This document shows positions 1 through 10,639 of a stretch of DNA of 64,000 nt, piece by piece (the stretch's first letter is position 1; each line of letters starts with the position of its first letter). This DNA comes from Zingiber officinale (lineage: Eukaryota; Streptophyta; Magnoliopsida; Zingiberales; Zingiberaceae), in the NCBI RefSeq assembly GCF_018446385.1, contig NC_055992.1, forward strand, positions 101,512,947 to 101,576,946. The letters run 5' to 3'. The translations under genes were made by a program, and so were the position numbers. The notes under the pieces were generated by a model, which worked only from the letters and a program-made list of their open reading frames with translations, was not told the origin of the DNA and did not search any database.

Positions 1-1618
1 GGCCACCACAAGAGGAAGAGAGGGAGAGGATGGCCGGCCACACCAAGGAACAAGAGAGGGAGAGGAATAATAGATGTTGTGTCTCTTGAAGGCACCCTCA
101 CCCCTTCTTTTATATTCCTTGGCCTAGGCAAATTAGGAAATTTAATTACAATAAAATTTCCTTAATTTTCCTTGACATGAATTAATTGAGAAAAATAAAA
201 CAAAATTTCCCAATTAACTTGTGATGGCCGGCCACATCATTGGAAAAAAAAGAGGACAAGTTTTAATCAACAATTAAAACTTCCTAATTTGTTTCCGGAA
301 ATTTTAAAAAATAAAATTTCTCTTTAAAATCTCTTCATGGTTAATAAAAGGAAATATCTATAATTTTAATTTTATTAACATGTGAATAATTTTAAAGAGA
401 AAATAAAACATCTCTCCAATCTACAAATAAGGAAAGAGATCTAATCTCTTTCTTTAATCTTTTGTAAATCTTTTACAAGAGAGATATTTTAATTTTAATT
501 CTCTTTAAATTATATCTTCCACATTATAATAAAAATTAAAATTAAATTTCTTTTTTAATTTATTTTGGCCGGCCCTACTAGCTTGGGTTCAAGCTAGGGC
601 CGGCCACCCAATTATATACCTAGGCCGGCCCTAGCTTGTTCCCAAGCTAGCTTGGCCGGCACCTATTGGGTGGGTTTAGAAGGTGGGTATTGGTGGGTAT
701 AGAACTCTATAAATAAGAGGCTACGATAGGGACCGAGAGGAGGAATTGGGTTTGGTCTCCCGATAAAATTAAGCATCCCGTGTTCGCCCCGAACACACAA
801 CTTAATTTTATCAATGATAATTCATTCCACTAGAGAACTATCATTGAACTACCGCACCAATCCCAAATTACATTTTTGGGCTCCTTCTTATTATGAGTGT
901 GTTAGTCTCCCTGTGTTTAAGATATCGAATGTCCACTAATTAAGTGAGTTACTGACAACTCATTTAATTAATATCTAAGTCCAAGAGTAGTACCACTCAA
1001 CCTTATCGTCATGCCGGACTAAGTCCACCTGCAGGGTTTAACATGACAATCCTTATGAGCTCCTCTTGGGGACATTATCAACCTAGTATCTCTAGGACAC
1101 AGTTTCCTTCTATAATCAACAACACACACTATAAGTGATATCATTTCCCAACTTATCGCGTTTATTGATTCATCGAACTAAATCTCACCCATTGATAAAT
1201 TAAAGAAATAAATATCAAATATATGTGCTTGTTATTATATTAGGATTAAGAGCACACACTTCCATAATAACTGAGGTCTTTGTTCCTTTATAAAGTCAGT
1301 ATAAAAGGAACGACCTCAAATGGTCCTACTCAATACACTCTGAGTGTACTAGTGTAATTATATAGTCAAGATAAACTAATACCTAATTACACTACGACCT
1401 TCTAATGGTTTGTTCCTTTCCATTCTGGTCGTGAGCTACTGTTTATAATTTATAAGGTACTGATAACATCATCTTCTGTATGTGACACCACATACTATGT
1501 TATCTACAATATAAATTAAATGAACAACTACAAACAAATGTAGATAATTAGACCAAATGTGATTCTTTATTCATAATGAATGTTTACAAAGCTTAGGCTT
1601 TCAGTATACACTCCAACA
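1..1618 (-). mobile_element. Copia-type LTR (solo LTR or 5' LTR), left end outside window
   Basis: AT-rich sequence ending on the plus strand with CACTCCAACA at 1618, so on the minus strand it opens with TGTTGGAGTG, a common Copia LTR start. The base after 1618 continues directly into the LTR of element A (compare 19955 onward), so 1618 is the outer edge of an insertion into that LTR; the right-hand target duplication should be AAGGG (1619-1623). No PBS, PPT or coding sequence lies inside the window, so a solo LTR and a full element reaching left are both possible. GGCCGGCC palindromes and two hairpins with CTAGCTTG/CAAGCTAG stems lie at 541-655. Confidence 0.75.
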
Positions 1619-1870
1619 AAGGGCCGAGGGAAGCGACTTCGAGGCATACGCTAGGGATGGCATTGGGGACGAGCCGCGAGCTTGAATGCATCTGAGAGAC
1701 GAGAGCCAAAGAAAGTATCCTTGAAGGCAAGAGGTTAAGGCTGCAAAGAAGCGTCAAGTGAGTCATAAGGGTGAGAATACGAGTGCACGAGAGATTGTAC
1801 TCGGAATAAAATCCTAGTTTTAGGGTTTTACTGTAATGTGTATTATAGCAGTACTGTAGCGTTACTGTAG

Positions 1871-2070
1871 CAGTCGACTGCATGTTTTAGCAGTCGACTA
1901 GTGCAATCGACTAGGGCAGTCGATTGGGAGCAAACAGAATGTTTCTGTTCGTTCGGTTAGTGTGGAGCAGTCGACTGCTAGTTTTAGCAGTCGACTGGTA
2001 TCGAGCCATTGGGATGTAACGGTCGAATTTTTACAGAGGGCAGTCGACTGCATGTTTTGGCAGTCGACTG
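1871..2070 (+). repeat. CAGTCGACTG palindrome array in LTR A
   Basis: The 10-bp palindrome CAGTCGACTG and one-base variants occur about eight times (1871, 1891, 1906, 1916, about 1969, 1988, 2041, 2061), ending 27 bp before the TATA box. The same palindrome is in the 3' LTR (about 20205-20380) and in the internal 3' region (about 19068-19175). Confidence 0.85.
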
Positions 2071-2096
2071 GTAGGCGGGGTTTTCAACCCGCGACC

Positions 2097-2103
2097 TATA
2101 TAA
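2097..2103 (+). promoter_or_regulatory. TATA box of LTR A
   Basis: TATATAA, conserved in the 3' LTR, just downstream of the palindrome array. It would place the U3/R border near 2125-2135. Confidence 0.6.
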
Positions 2104-2489
2104 CCAAGGCTTGGAAGCTTGGTTATCCCTGACGAAATAGAGGTGGTTAATCTCTATTAGTAGTCTACTAGTCTCAAGAGTCTTGGTTGGTGTTATGGTG
2201 AGGTTTGTCCACTCACAAGGAGCGACTTGAGATAGCCGGAGTTTGTCGGGGGCTAATCCACTGACGGATCAGGATCGTCCACCTCAAGGACACGCCGTGG
2301 AGTAGAACCCTAATCTCCGAACCATGTTAAACGAACGTGTTAGTTGTTTGCATTTCCTTTCTTAATTTAGTCTTTAGCTTGTTTGTTGTTTGTATTTCCG
2401 TTATGCAAGCTAACAAGTGTAGGAAGCAAGGATTTGGGGGTGTCGTCTATCCAACCCCCCTTCAAGCCAGCCACCGATCCCCTTACAAG

Positions 2490-2501
2490 TGGTATCAGAG
2501 C
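2490..2501 (+). other. Primer binding site of element A
   Basis: TGGTATCAGAGC, two bases after the LTR end, complementary to the 3' end of initiator methionine tRNA. It is the usual Copia primer site and fixes the LTR boundary. Confidence 0.9.
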
Positions 2502-2543
2502 TAGGACGCTCTCCTTCGGACTAATCGCCGAGGAAGCAAGAAG

Positions 2544-3772
2544 ATGGCCGACTTGATAGCACCTCCAAAGTTTGAAGGAGGAAGCCTTGGGGACATCACA
2601 TTTTGGATGATGAAGATGGAAGTCTTCTTCAATATGGATTGGGACACCATGATGGTGATCAAGGACCCGTTCGAAGTCCCAAGAGACAAGAAGGGAAAAA
2701 GGCTTCAACCACGACATTGGACGAAAGAGCAAACCTCACGTTTGGAGGCAAACTCAAAGGTAATATCAATCTTAATAGATATATTGCCGTCTAATGTGAT
2801 AATTGGTGTAGGTGAATATAAGAACGCCCACGATTTATGGAGCAAGGTGAAGATGGTTCTACGGGAAGAACCTAAACCTACACAAAAAGAAGAAGAACCC
2901 AAGGAGATGGGTTTAATTGCTCAAGTTGAGGAGGAGCAAACGGAAGTTGAGTCACGCTCAACATCCAAGGAGGAAAAGTAAGATGAGATATCATCTACTT
3001 CCTCAAGAATTGAAGAAAATTACAAGACAAGTGAAGAAGAAGAAGAGGTCTTGGAAGTGGTCAACCTAGCAAGCACCTCCACCGAAGTGAAGTCAAAGGA
3101 CCACATAATTTGCTTCGGGTGCAATGAGAAGGGACACTACAATAGTAGGTGTCCAATGGGTAAGAAGAAGGTAACTCCTAAACTCATTCAAGTTAATTTG
3201 AATACTAACAAGGGTTGTAGGAATGAAGAAACCCAAGGAAGGAGGATGCGCATCATATGCTTCACATGTGGAGAGAAGGGCCACTACCACACCAAATGTC
3301 CAAAGAAGGGAGAGATTAAGAAGCTAGCGCATCTAAAGAAATGGGAGAAGAAAGAGAGAAGCAAGTGTCAAGGGGGAGCTTCAAGGGTAAGGGAGGTATA
3401 CCCTAACTTGAATTGTAATTCAAGGTTTAATTCTTATACTCCCATGAATGCTAGGAATAATTTTCATTATTTACCCATGCAAAGTTTTGATTTCAAATAT
3501 CATGATAGAAGTAGGGTAAATGTGGATCATAACCCTAGGAAACTTATTCATGATAACTCTAGAAATGGTAGACCTAAGGAGACCCAAGGCATTAATCCCA
3601 AGAAGGGGAGACATATGCCTAGAAAAATGGGCAGGTCTAGGAATGTCCAAGGTGGATATGTTGACTCTAGGGTTAGGAACCTAGAAAGGGAAAATCAAGC
3701 TTTGAAGTCAAAGCTTGATAAGTTGGAGAAACCCTTAGAAGGATTTAATGTTGGAGTTAAGGGTTCAGGTAT
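2544..3772 (+). pseudogene. gag: gag of element A, 5' part (stop codon, then split by G1)
   Basis: The frame opens MADLIAPPKFEGGS, a Copia gag start of the UBN2/gag-polypeptide type with the family pattern F..W...M..FF...D and a later ..NAHDLWSKV. It runs through an in-frame TAA at 2979-2981 and continues in the same frame. It has two CX2CX4HX4C zinc knuckles (CFGCNEKGHYNSRC at 3111-3152 and CFTCGEKGHYHTKC at about 3258-3299), then a basic stretch and a coiled coil (LERENQALKSKLDKLEK). At 3768-3772 (GGTAT, the target duplication) the frame is cut by G1 and resumes at 13946. Gag would package element RNA in cytoplasmic particles; this copy is not translatable as one protein. Confidence 0.9.
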
Positions 3773-4654
3773 TGATCCTGTCCAAGCACTGAGTCGATGG
3801 ATGCTGGGGACGTGGCTCTCTCCGCTATCCTCTGATGATGGTGTAGACCTCCGGCGAACCTGCAAAGAAGCCGAGCCAGGAGGGGTTTCCCGGCAACGAC
3901 CCTCCGACGCTCAAGTCAGGCAGTGAAGAAGAAGAAGAGGAGCAAAGTAACGCTACTGTGGCTACAGTGATGAGAATCTCATACCTCCGTCGAAGTCCGG
4001 GGGTCCTTATATAGGACCCCGGGGAGGCGCGGACATGCTTCTCGATGCGTGCACGCTTCCCCAAACATGTCTCAGTAGGGTTGTGTCAGAAAAGCATGTC
4101 TGACGCCATTCCGCAATCGTCCGAGCATATCCCTGACGTGACGGGGGAAACTTCCACCGTACGATACTCTGTCCGCTCCGGCCGTCAACCATGATATTTG
4201 TCGGTGGCAGGTGTCTCGAGGACGATGTTACCAGCTGTCCCTTTTGTCCCTTTATGCCTCTTGCCTGTTTCTGAGCCGGGTGGACCGGTCGCTCGGCGCT
4301 CATGGCCTCTGGGAATGCGCATACCTCAGACCGGGCAAGGAAGCTCTGCTCATGTGCTCGGATGGGATTGCGCCTTATTGTCCTGTGGCTCGGCCGAGCG
4401 GCCTGTCCGCTCGACCCAAAGACTCTTTCACCTTGAGCATCGGAAACTCGACCCCTGGTCGGGCTATCTTTCGTCTGGCCTAGGAGACTCCTGGTCGGAT
4501 GTTCAGTCGGCCGGATGCTCGGTCGGCCCGCCAGTCCGCTCGGTATGACTTCTGTCCGCTCGGCACGACCTTGGGGTTGACCCTCTTGACTATTGACCTC
4601 CACGTGTCATTAACCTCTCGCCAATGAGGATCCCCCATCCTTACCACCGGATCA
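3773..4654 (-). repeat. 3' LTR of G1 (complete)
   Basis: Begins TGATCCTGTCC and ends GGATCA on the plus strand. On the minus strand U3 is rich in CTCGGTCGGCC-type short inverted motifs. A TATATA sits inside a GGGGTCC/GGACCCC stem at about 4001-4021 and is the likely promoter. The part 3773 to about 4056 has no counterpart in the other LTR. Confidence 0.85.
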
Positions 4655-4671
4655 CATGCCTCCCCCTCAAG
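4655..4671 (-). other. Polypurine tract of G1
   Basis: The minus strand reads TTGAGGGGGAGGCATG directly before the 3' LTR start. It fixes the element's orientation. Confidence 0.75.
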
Positions 4672-5088
4672 TCTAGTCGAAGGAGGCGCTAAGTCCGACT
4701 GACTAAACTATGAGTTTGGCCAAGCGACAGCCATCCTGCCACTCCCGAAAGTGTACCTCCGCTCGGCCACTATGGGGTCGAATAGCGCCGGTCGGCTAAT
4801 TGCCGAGGGCTACCCAACTGGCCTGTCGATGGCCTGTGATGATGTCCACGAGATCTTCTCGGAATACGTGCAAATCTCCGCCATTATGGTTGAGCACGCG
4901 GGTTCTGCCTCGTGACGGGGCTCATTAAATGCCCTCCTCTGACCGAATGCCACATGGCACTGTTGACGTCATCGTATGGCTGCTGCCTTACACCCGATGC
5001 GACGTTCATTGGTTTGAAATGGACGGTTGGATGTGGGCCTCGGGTTATGTGACCTGTATTCGACGGCTCGGGCGGATCGAGCCCATCC

Positions 5089-5096
5089 TTATAAAG
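5089..5096 (+). promoter_or_regulatory. TATA-like box for the opposite-strand ORF of G1
   Basis: TTATAAAG on the plus strand, about 280 bp upstream of the ATG at 5376, in a GC-rich and otherwise non-coding stretch (4672-5375). The position suits a private promoter for the opposite-strand gene; no other function is visible there. Confidence 0.4.
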
Positions 5097-5375
5097 CTCG
5101 CGTCGCCTTCTTCTGCCACACTTTTGTCGTCGCGTGCTCAGAAGCCTTTTCCTGCGCTCCTTGCTCCGGTGACCTCGTTCCTCGGCACTCCGGTGACCCC
5201 TTGCCCTCTTCTTTCGATCCTCATCTTTTCTGTAAGGTTCTCTGCCTTTCTCCCTTCGGTTCTTGTGTTTTCTTTGTGTTCCTTGCCGCACTCTTGTCTT
5301 TCGGTCACTGTTCCGTTCGTCTTCCCTTAGCCTTTGTGTTTCCTTCCGATCCCTGCCTCCTCCACTCTTCCGGCG

Positions 5376-7612
5376 ATGGCTAGCTCTTCCCAGCCCACGG
5401 ACCTCGCTCTCGGCCCATGGTATACTACCATAGAGTCGCAGTTCGATCGGTGTGATGCCGAGAGCCTGATAAACGCTTTTGACATCCCTTCTGATTTTGA
5501 ACTGATTTTACCCTCGCCTTCCGGTCGGCCGCACAAACTGTTGTGCGGTGCTATTTGTTTCTTCCACGACCAATTCACAGTCGGTCTGTGGTTTCCTCTC
5601 CATCCCTTCATCGCCGAAGTTTGTGATTTCTTCGACATTCCGCTCGCCAGTTAGTTCCCAACACTTTTTGCCTTCTGTGCGGAGTTGTGGTATTATTTAA
5701 GATACACAACATTCCCCTCCGTCTAGAAGTCTTCTATTATTTCTACTATCCCAAGTAGTCCGAGTCGGACACTTATTTGTTTCAAGCTCAGCCTGGTTTG
5801 GTCTTTTTTGATAAACTGCGCTCTTCCAACAAACATTGGAAAGAGAACTTCTTCTTTCTTCGTATCCCCGGTCGGATTCCTTTCCGGACCAAATGGCAGG
5901 TCGGACCGCCCACCTCTTCCGAACTGAAGAGGTATAAAACCCGACCGGATTATCTTCAGGCAGCCAATATGCTTGCCGGTCTGAAGCTCGACATCAACAA
6001 ACTTCTTCATGAAGGCGTGATGTATATGTTTGGCTTGAGTCCGAGCCGGACCCCCCCTCCCGAGCAGCTTCGGTAAGAAATTCACTTGTGCATTTGCCTT
6101 GAGTTCTAACTGATTTTCTTCTCCTTTCCTTGCAGCGAACATCGTAATGGAGTCTGTGTTGTTCGGGATCTTGAAGAGAAAAGCGGTGGCGCTCGAGGCG
6201 GCCGCTGCCAAGGAAATAGAGCAGTTGGGCCTCGCTTCGGTCGGCTCTCATGAGGGTGAGAGCGAGGCAAATGCAAGAGAGTCAGTCGCTGGAGCTTCAC
6301 CTGCGGAAGCGACTGGTGGTGCAACGTCCAGCAAGGGCCCTTCCGTTAGGGAGGATGACTCTGAGCCGGACGACGAACTCCCCCTCAGCCAGAAGAGACG
6401 GCGTGTTGAGATGCCACTCCGTTCGGCCACCTCCGCAGTGCAAGCGTCCGAGTGGACGGGCACCGCATCTCCCCACGGCAAAGCGCCATCGGTCGAGGCG
6501 CTCTCCTCCGACCGGACCCCCTCCCAACTAGATCCGCCTGCGGACCCCATCGAAGTGGTGCCGATCAGCTCTCTTCCTCCCGTACCCCGCCGAGTCTGCC
6601 GCTCGGGCATTCTATCCTCGATGTCCAGCCCGACCTCCAATCCCTCGACGTCCGCTCACACGACTCCGGGCTGGCGCCGAACTATTAAGGCCACCCTGCA
6701 CCTCCCCACTGAGGCATTTATGGCCGAGTCAGATCAGCCGACGGCTCCTGAACACATGATCACTATCAAGGGGCCCCTTGCTGAGATGTGGGCGGACGCC
6801 CGGGCCTGTGTTGCCATGATACCGCTCGACAAACTGGCTGACAACCACATGCAGCAGTCCACAGGGGTAAGCCTCATTTCTGCTCTTTTAAGTAGTCTTC
6901 CCGGTCGGCGTTTTAACACTCCTGCGTACATCAGAGATGGGTGGAAAACATCGTTATCGCCAACCGTTTAGCCATGGTGGAGGAGGAGCTGAAGAGAATG
7001 AAGAGTCCGGGCGGCCCGTCTTCTTCTCAAAGCCAGTCATATGCCGAGCTGCAGAAGGAGCTTACGAAGACCAAGGACCTGCTGGAGACTGAGCGGAAGA
7101 AGACGACTGACCAGGCATACATACTGGACCAGCTCGAACAGCAGGTCAAAACTTATGACCGCAAGATAGAACTCGCAACCACTCGAAAAAATACCGCTAT
7201 CGCCGATCTGGAAGCGAAGAATGTGGAGGCCCGCGCCCTGGGACAGCAGGTAAAGGAGTTGGCGGATCTGCTGGACCGTGAGAAGAAGGACCGTTCGGTT
7301 GAGGCGGCGGCCCTCAAGGATGATTTGAAGGCCTTGCAGGAGGCTCTTGACGCTTCCCGTGTCGCCTTCAAGGAGTACCAGGAGGCGGAGCCAGGCCGTG
7401 TCGCCACCTTGAGGCAGAAGTACATTCGCTCGGTGGAATTTGCTGAGAAGGTCTGCGACCGGATGGTCATTGCCTTCGAGTTGGCCATCACCGCCACGGT
7501 GGACTATCTGAAGTCCAAGGGTCAGCTCCCCGAATTCGTGGTCATCCCTGCTACGGAGCATGCGGCGCTTCTCACCACCATTTCGAAGCATGTTTTCAAT
7601 TATCTTGAATGA
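5376..7612 (+). pseudogene. Opposite-strand extra ORF of G1: transposase-28/gypsy-type-transposon-like protein with coiled-coil C-terminus, three exons
   Basis: It starts at ATG 5376 (context GCGATGGCT). Exon 1 (5376-6072) resembles the plant 'putative gypsy type transposon' domain (PF04195-like): FHDQFTVGLWFPLHPFIAEV...FFDIPL. Its frame is lost by one base near 5651 and there is a TAG near 5755. Intron 6073-6135 is GT...AG. Exon 2 (6136-6866) is Ser/Pro/acidic and low complexity with a KRRR cluster. Intron 6867-6934 is GTAAG...CAG and splices in frame (QSTG/RWVE). Exon 3 (6935-7612) is a long coiled coil (VEEELKRMK... to FNYLE, stop). The strand is opposite to gag-pol. The function is unknown; the transcript is spliced by inference. 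Breaks in exon 1 make it a pseudogene. Confidence 0.7.
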
Positions 7613-7861
7613 AGTGTTTTCTATAATCCTCCCGATCGGTGAACTTATAAATGTAACTTTGGCATGTCAATTTTTGCTCTGTTAGTTTTTTGTTAAAGCG
7701 TTTCTTGTAACTACACCGCTCGGTCGAACGACCTTCCATTCCGTTAGCTTTTCGCTGGTCGGCGCTGGTAGGCGCACGCCATTGTTTTCTCCTTGTCCCT
7801 TGGATCAAGGCTTGCTGATCATCGACCCTAGACGCTGGGCCTTAGTATATCTGCGCGACGT

Positions 7862-9110
7862 TGTCCCGTCCGGGGGGTTTATAGTCGCCGGTCCGATCCT
7901 AGAGTTTAACGTCGTCGCTCAACGGTCTTTGAGTCGGGGGGTTTATAGTCGCCGGTTCGACTCTAGAGTTTAACGTCGCCGCTCGACGGTCTTCGGGCCG
8001 GGGGATTTATAGTCACCGGTCCGACTATAGAGTTTAACGTTGCCGCTCAACGGTTTTGGGTCGGGGGATTTATAGTCGTCGGTCCGACACTAGAATTTAA
8101 CGTCGCCGCTCGACGGTCTTTCGACCAGGGGGTTTATAGTCGCCGGTCCGACTCTAGAGTTTAACGTCGCCGCTCGACGGTCTTCGGGCAGGGGGGTTTT
8201 TATGGTCGCCGGTCCGACTCTAGAGTTTAACGTCGTCGCTTGACAGTCTTCCGACCGGGGGGTTTATAGTCGCCGATTCGACTCTAGAGTTTAACGTCGC
8301 TGCTCGACAGTCTTCCGACCGGGGGGTTTTATAGTCGCCGGTCCGAATCTAGAGTTTAACGTCGCCGCTCGACGGTCTTCCGACCAGGGGGTTTATAGTC
8401 GCCGGTTCGATTCTAGAGTTTAACGTTGCCGCTCGACGGTTTTTAAGCCGGGGGGTTTATAGTCGCCGGTCCGACTCTAGAGTTTAACGTCATCGCTCGA
8501 CGGTCTTCCGACCGGGTGGTTTATAGTCGCCGGTTCGACTCTAGAGTTTAACGGTCTTCCGACCAGGGGGTTTATAGTCGCCGGCCCGACTCTAGAGTTT
8601 AACGTCCTCGCTCGACGGTCTTCGGGCCGGGGGGTTTTATAGTCCCCGGTCCGATTCTAGAGTTTAACGTCGCCGCTCGACGGTCTTCCGACCGGGGGAT
8701 TTATAGTCGCTGGTCTGACTCTAAAGTTTAACATCGCCGCTCGATGATCTTCCGACCAGGGGATTTATAGTCGCCGGTCCGACTCTAGAGTTTAACGTCG
8801 CCACTCGACGGTCTTCCGACCGGGGGGTTTATAGTCGCCGGTTCGACTCTAGAGTTTAACGTCGCCGCTCGACGGTCTTCTGACCGGTGGGTTTATAGTC
8901 GCCGGTCCGACTCTAGAGTTTAACGTCGCCGCTCGACGGTCTTCGGGTGAGGGGGTTTATAGTCGTCGGTCCGACTCTAGAGTTTAACGTCGTCACTCGA
9001 CGGTCTTTGGGCCGGGGGGTTTATAGTCGCTGGTCCGACTCTAGAGTTTAACGTCGTCGCTCGATGGTCTTCAGGACGGGGGGTTTATAGTCGCCGGTCC
9101 GACTCTAGTG
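7862..9110 (+). repeat. 64-bp tandem repeat, array 1 (about 19 copies)
   Basis: Head-to-tail units around GTTTATAGTCGCCGGTCCGA, then CTCTAGAGTTTAACGTCGCC, then GCTCGACGGTCTTC. The spacing of identical bases is 64 bp. Copies differ by a few substitutions, one unit is shortened near 8540, and there is no coding potential. It lies directly downstream of the opposite-strand ORF. Confidence 0.95.
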
Positions 9111-9140
9111 TCCGACTCAAGCCATCGCCGGAACGGTGGG

Positions 9141-9502
9141 TAAAGGAGTTGGCGGATCTATTGGACCACGAGAAGAAGGGTCGTTCGGTTGAGGCGGCGG
9201 CCCTCAAGGACGATTTGAAGGCCTTGCAGGAGGCTCTTGACGCTTCCCGTGCCGCCTTCAAAGAGTACCAGGAGGCGGAGCCAGGCCGTGTCGCCACCTT
9301 GAGGCAGAAGTACATCCGCTCGGCGGAATTTGCTGAGAAGGTCTGTGACCGGATGGTCATTGCCTTCGAGTTGGCCATCACCGCTATGGCGGACTATCTG
9401 AAATCCAAGGGTCAGCTCCCCAAATCCGTTGTCATCCCTGCTACGGAGCATGCGGCGCTTCTCACCACCATTTCGAAGCATGTTTTCAATTATCTTGAAT
9501 GA
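9141..9502 (+). pseudogene. Duplicated 3' end of the G1 opposite-strand ORF
   Basis: Repeats 7251-7612 with a constant offset of 1890 bp, down to the same FNYLE stop. The similar flank continues through about 9745, where the second 64-bp array starts. The reading frame (KELADLLDHEKK...) is open over its whole length but lacks the upstream exons. The junction just before 9141 (GGGTAAAGG) has lost the preceding codons, so it is a partial copy, probably made by unequal exchange between repeat arrays. Confidence 0.9.
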
Positions 9503-9744
9503 AGTATTTTCTGTAATCCTCCCGATCGGCGAACTTATAAATGTAACTTTGACATGTCAATTTTTGCTCTGTTAGTTTTTTGTTGAAGCGTTTCTTGTAA
9601 CTACATGGCTCGGTCGAACGACCTTCCATTTCGTTAGCTTTTTGCTGGTCGACGTTGGTAGGCGCACGCCATTGTTTTCTCCTTGTCCTTAGGATCAAGC
9701 TTGCTGATCATCAGCCTTAGACGTTGGGCCTTAGTATATCTGCG

Positions 9745-10615
9745 CGACGCTGTCCCGTCCAGGGGGTTTATAGTCGCCGGGCCGACCCTAGAGTTTAATG
9801 TCGCCGCTCGACGGTCTTCGAGCCGGGGGGTTTATTGTCGCTGGTTCGACTCTAGAGTTTAACGTCGCCGCTCGACGGTTTTCGGACCGGGAGGTTTATA
9901 GTCGTCGGTCCAACTCTAGAGTTTAACGTCGCCGCTCGACGGTCTTCCGACCGGGGGGTTTATAGTCACCGGTCCGACTCTAGAGTTTAACGTCGCCGCT
10001 CGACGGTCTTCCGACCGGGGGGTTTATAGTCACCGGTCCGACTCTAGAGTTTAACGTCGCCGCTCGACGGTCTTCGGGCCGGGGGGTTTATAGTCGCCGG
10101 TCCGACTCTAGAGTTTAACGTCGCCGCTCGACGGTCTTCCGACCGGGGGGTTTATAGTCGCCGGTCCGACTCTAGAGTTTAACGTCGCCGCTCGACGGTC
10201 TTCCGACCGGGGGGTTTATAGTCGCCGGTTCGACTCTAGAGTTTAACGTCGCCGCTCGACGGTCTTCCGACCGAGGGGTTTATAGTCGCTGGTCCGACTC
10301 TAGAGTTTAACGTCGCCGCTCGACGGTCTTCGGGCCAGAGGGTTTATAGTCGCCGGTCCGACTCTAGAGTTTAACGTCGCCACTCGACGGTCTTCCGACC
10401 GGGGGGTTTATAGTTGCCGGTCTGACTCTAGAGTTTAACGTCGCCGCTCGAAGGTCTTCGGGTCTGGGGGTTTATAGTCGCTGGTCCGGTCTTCCGACCG
10501 GGGGGTTTATAGTCGCCGGTCCGACTCTAGAGTTTAACGTCGCCGCTCGATGGTCTTCTGACCGGGGGGTTTATTGTCGCCGGTCCGACTCTAGAGTTTA
10601 ACGTCACCGCTCGAA
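9745..10615 (+). repeat. 64-bp tandem repeat, array 2 (about 13-14 copies)
   Basis: Same 64-bp unit as array 1 but more uniform. For example, the units starting near 9962 and 10026 are nearly identical, which suggests more recent amplification. It ends at the remains of the integrase C-terminus. Confidence 0.95.
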
Positions 10616-10639
10616 CATCTTCATGGAGTTTTGCCATTC

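Larger units (their letters stand above)
1619..2487 (+). repeat. 5' LTR of element A (3' part)
   Basis: Matches 19955-20794 almost base for base, for example the segment around GGAGCGACTTGAGATAGCC. It ends in TTACA, followed by AG and the PBS. It contains a palindrome array, a TATA box and the R/U5 part. Its first ~200 bp are displaced by the Copia LTR that ends at 1618. Confidence 0.9.

Noticed and set aside
4007-4603. Open frame of 198 codons on the minus strand across the G1 3' LTR, and similar frames at 13272-14016
   Set aside because: It lies wholly in GC-rich LTR U3, repeats in the other LTR copy, and has no protein motif; open by composition.
7037-7591. 184-codon minus-strand frame opposite exon 3 of the extra ORF in G1, repeated at 9158-9481
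   Set aside because: Antisense shadow of the coiled-coil exon; Leu/Arg-rich by complement.
7862-10615. CRISPR-like regular repeats
   Set aside because: Units are contiguous 64-bp tandem repeats without unique spacers, in a plant retrotransposon.
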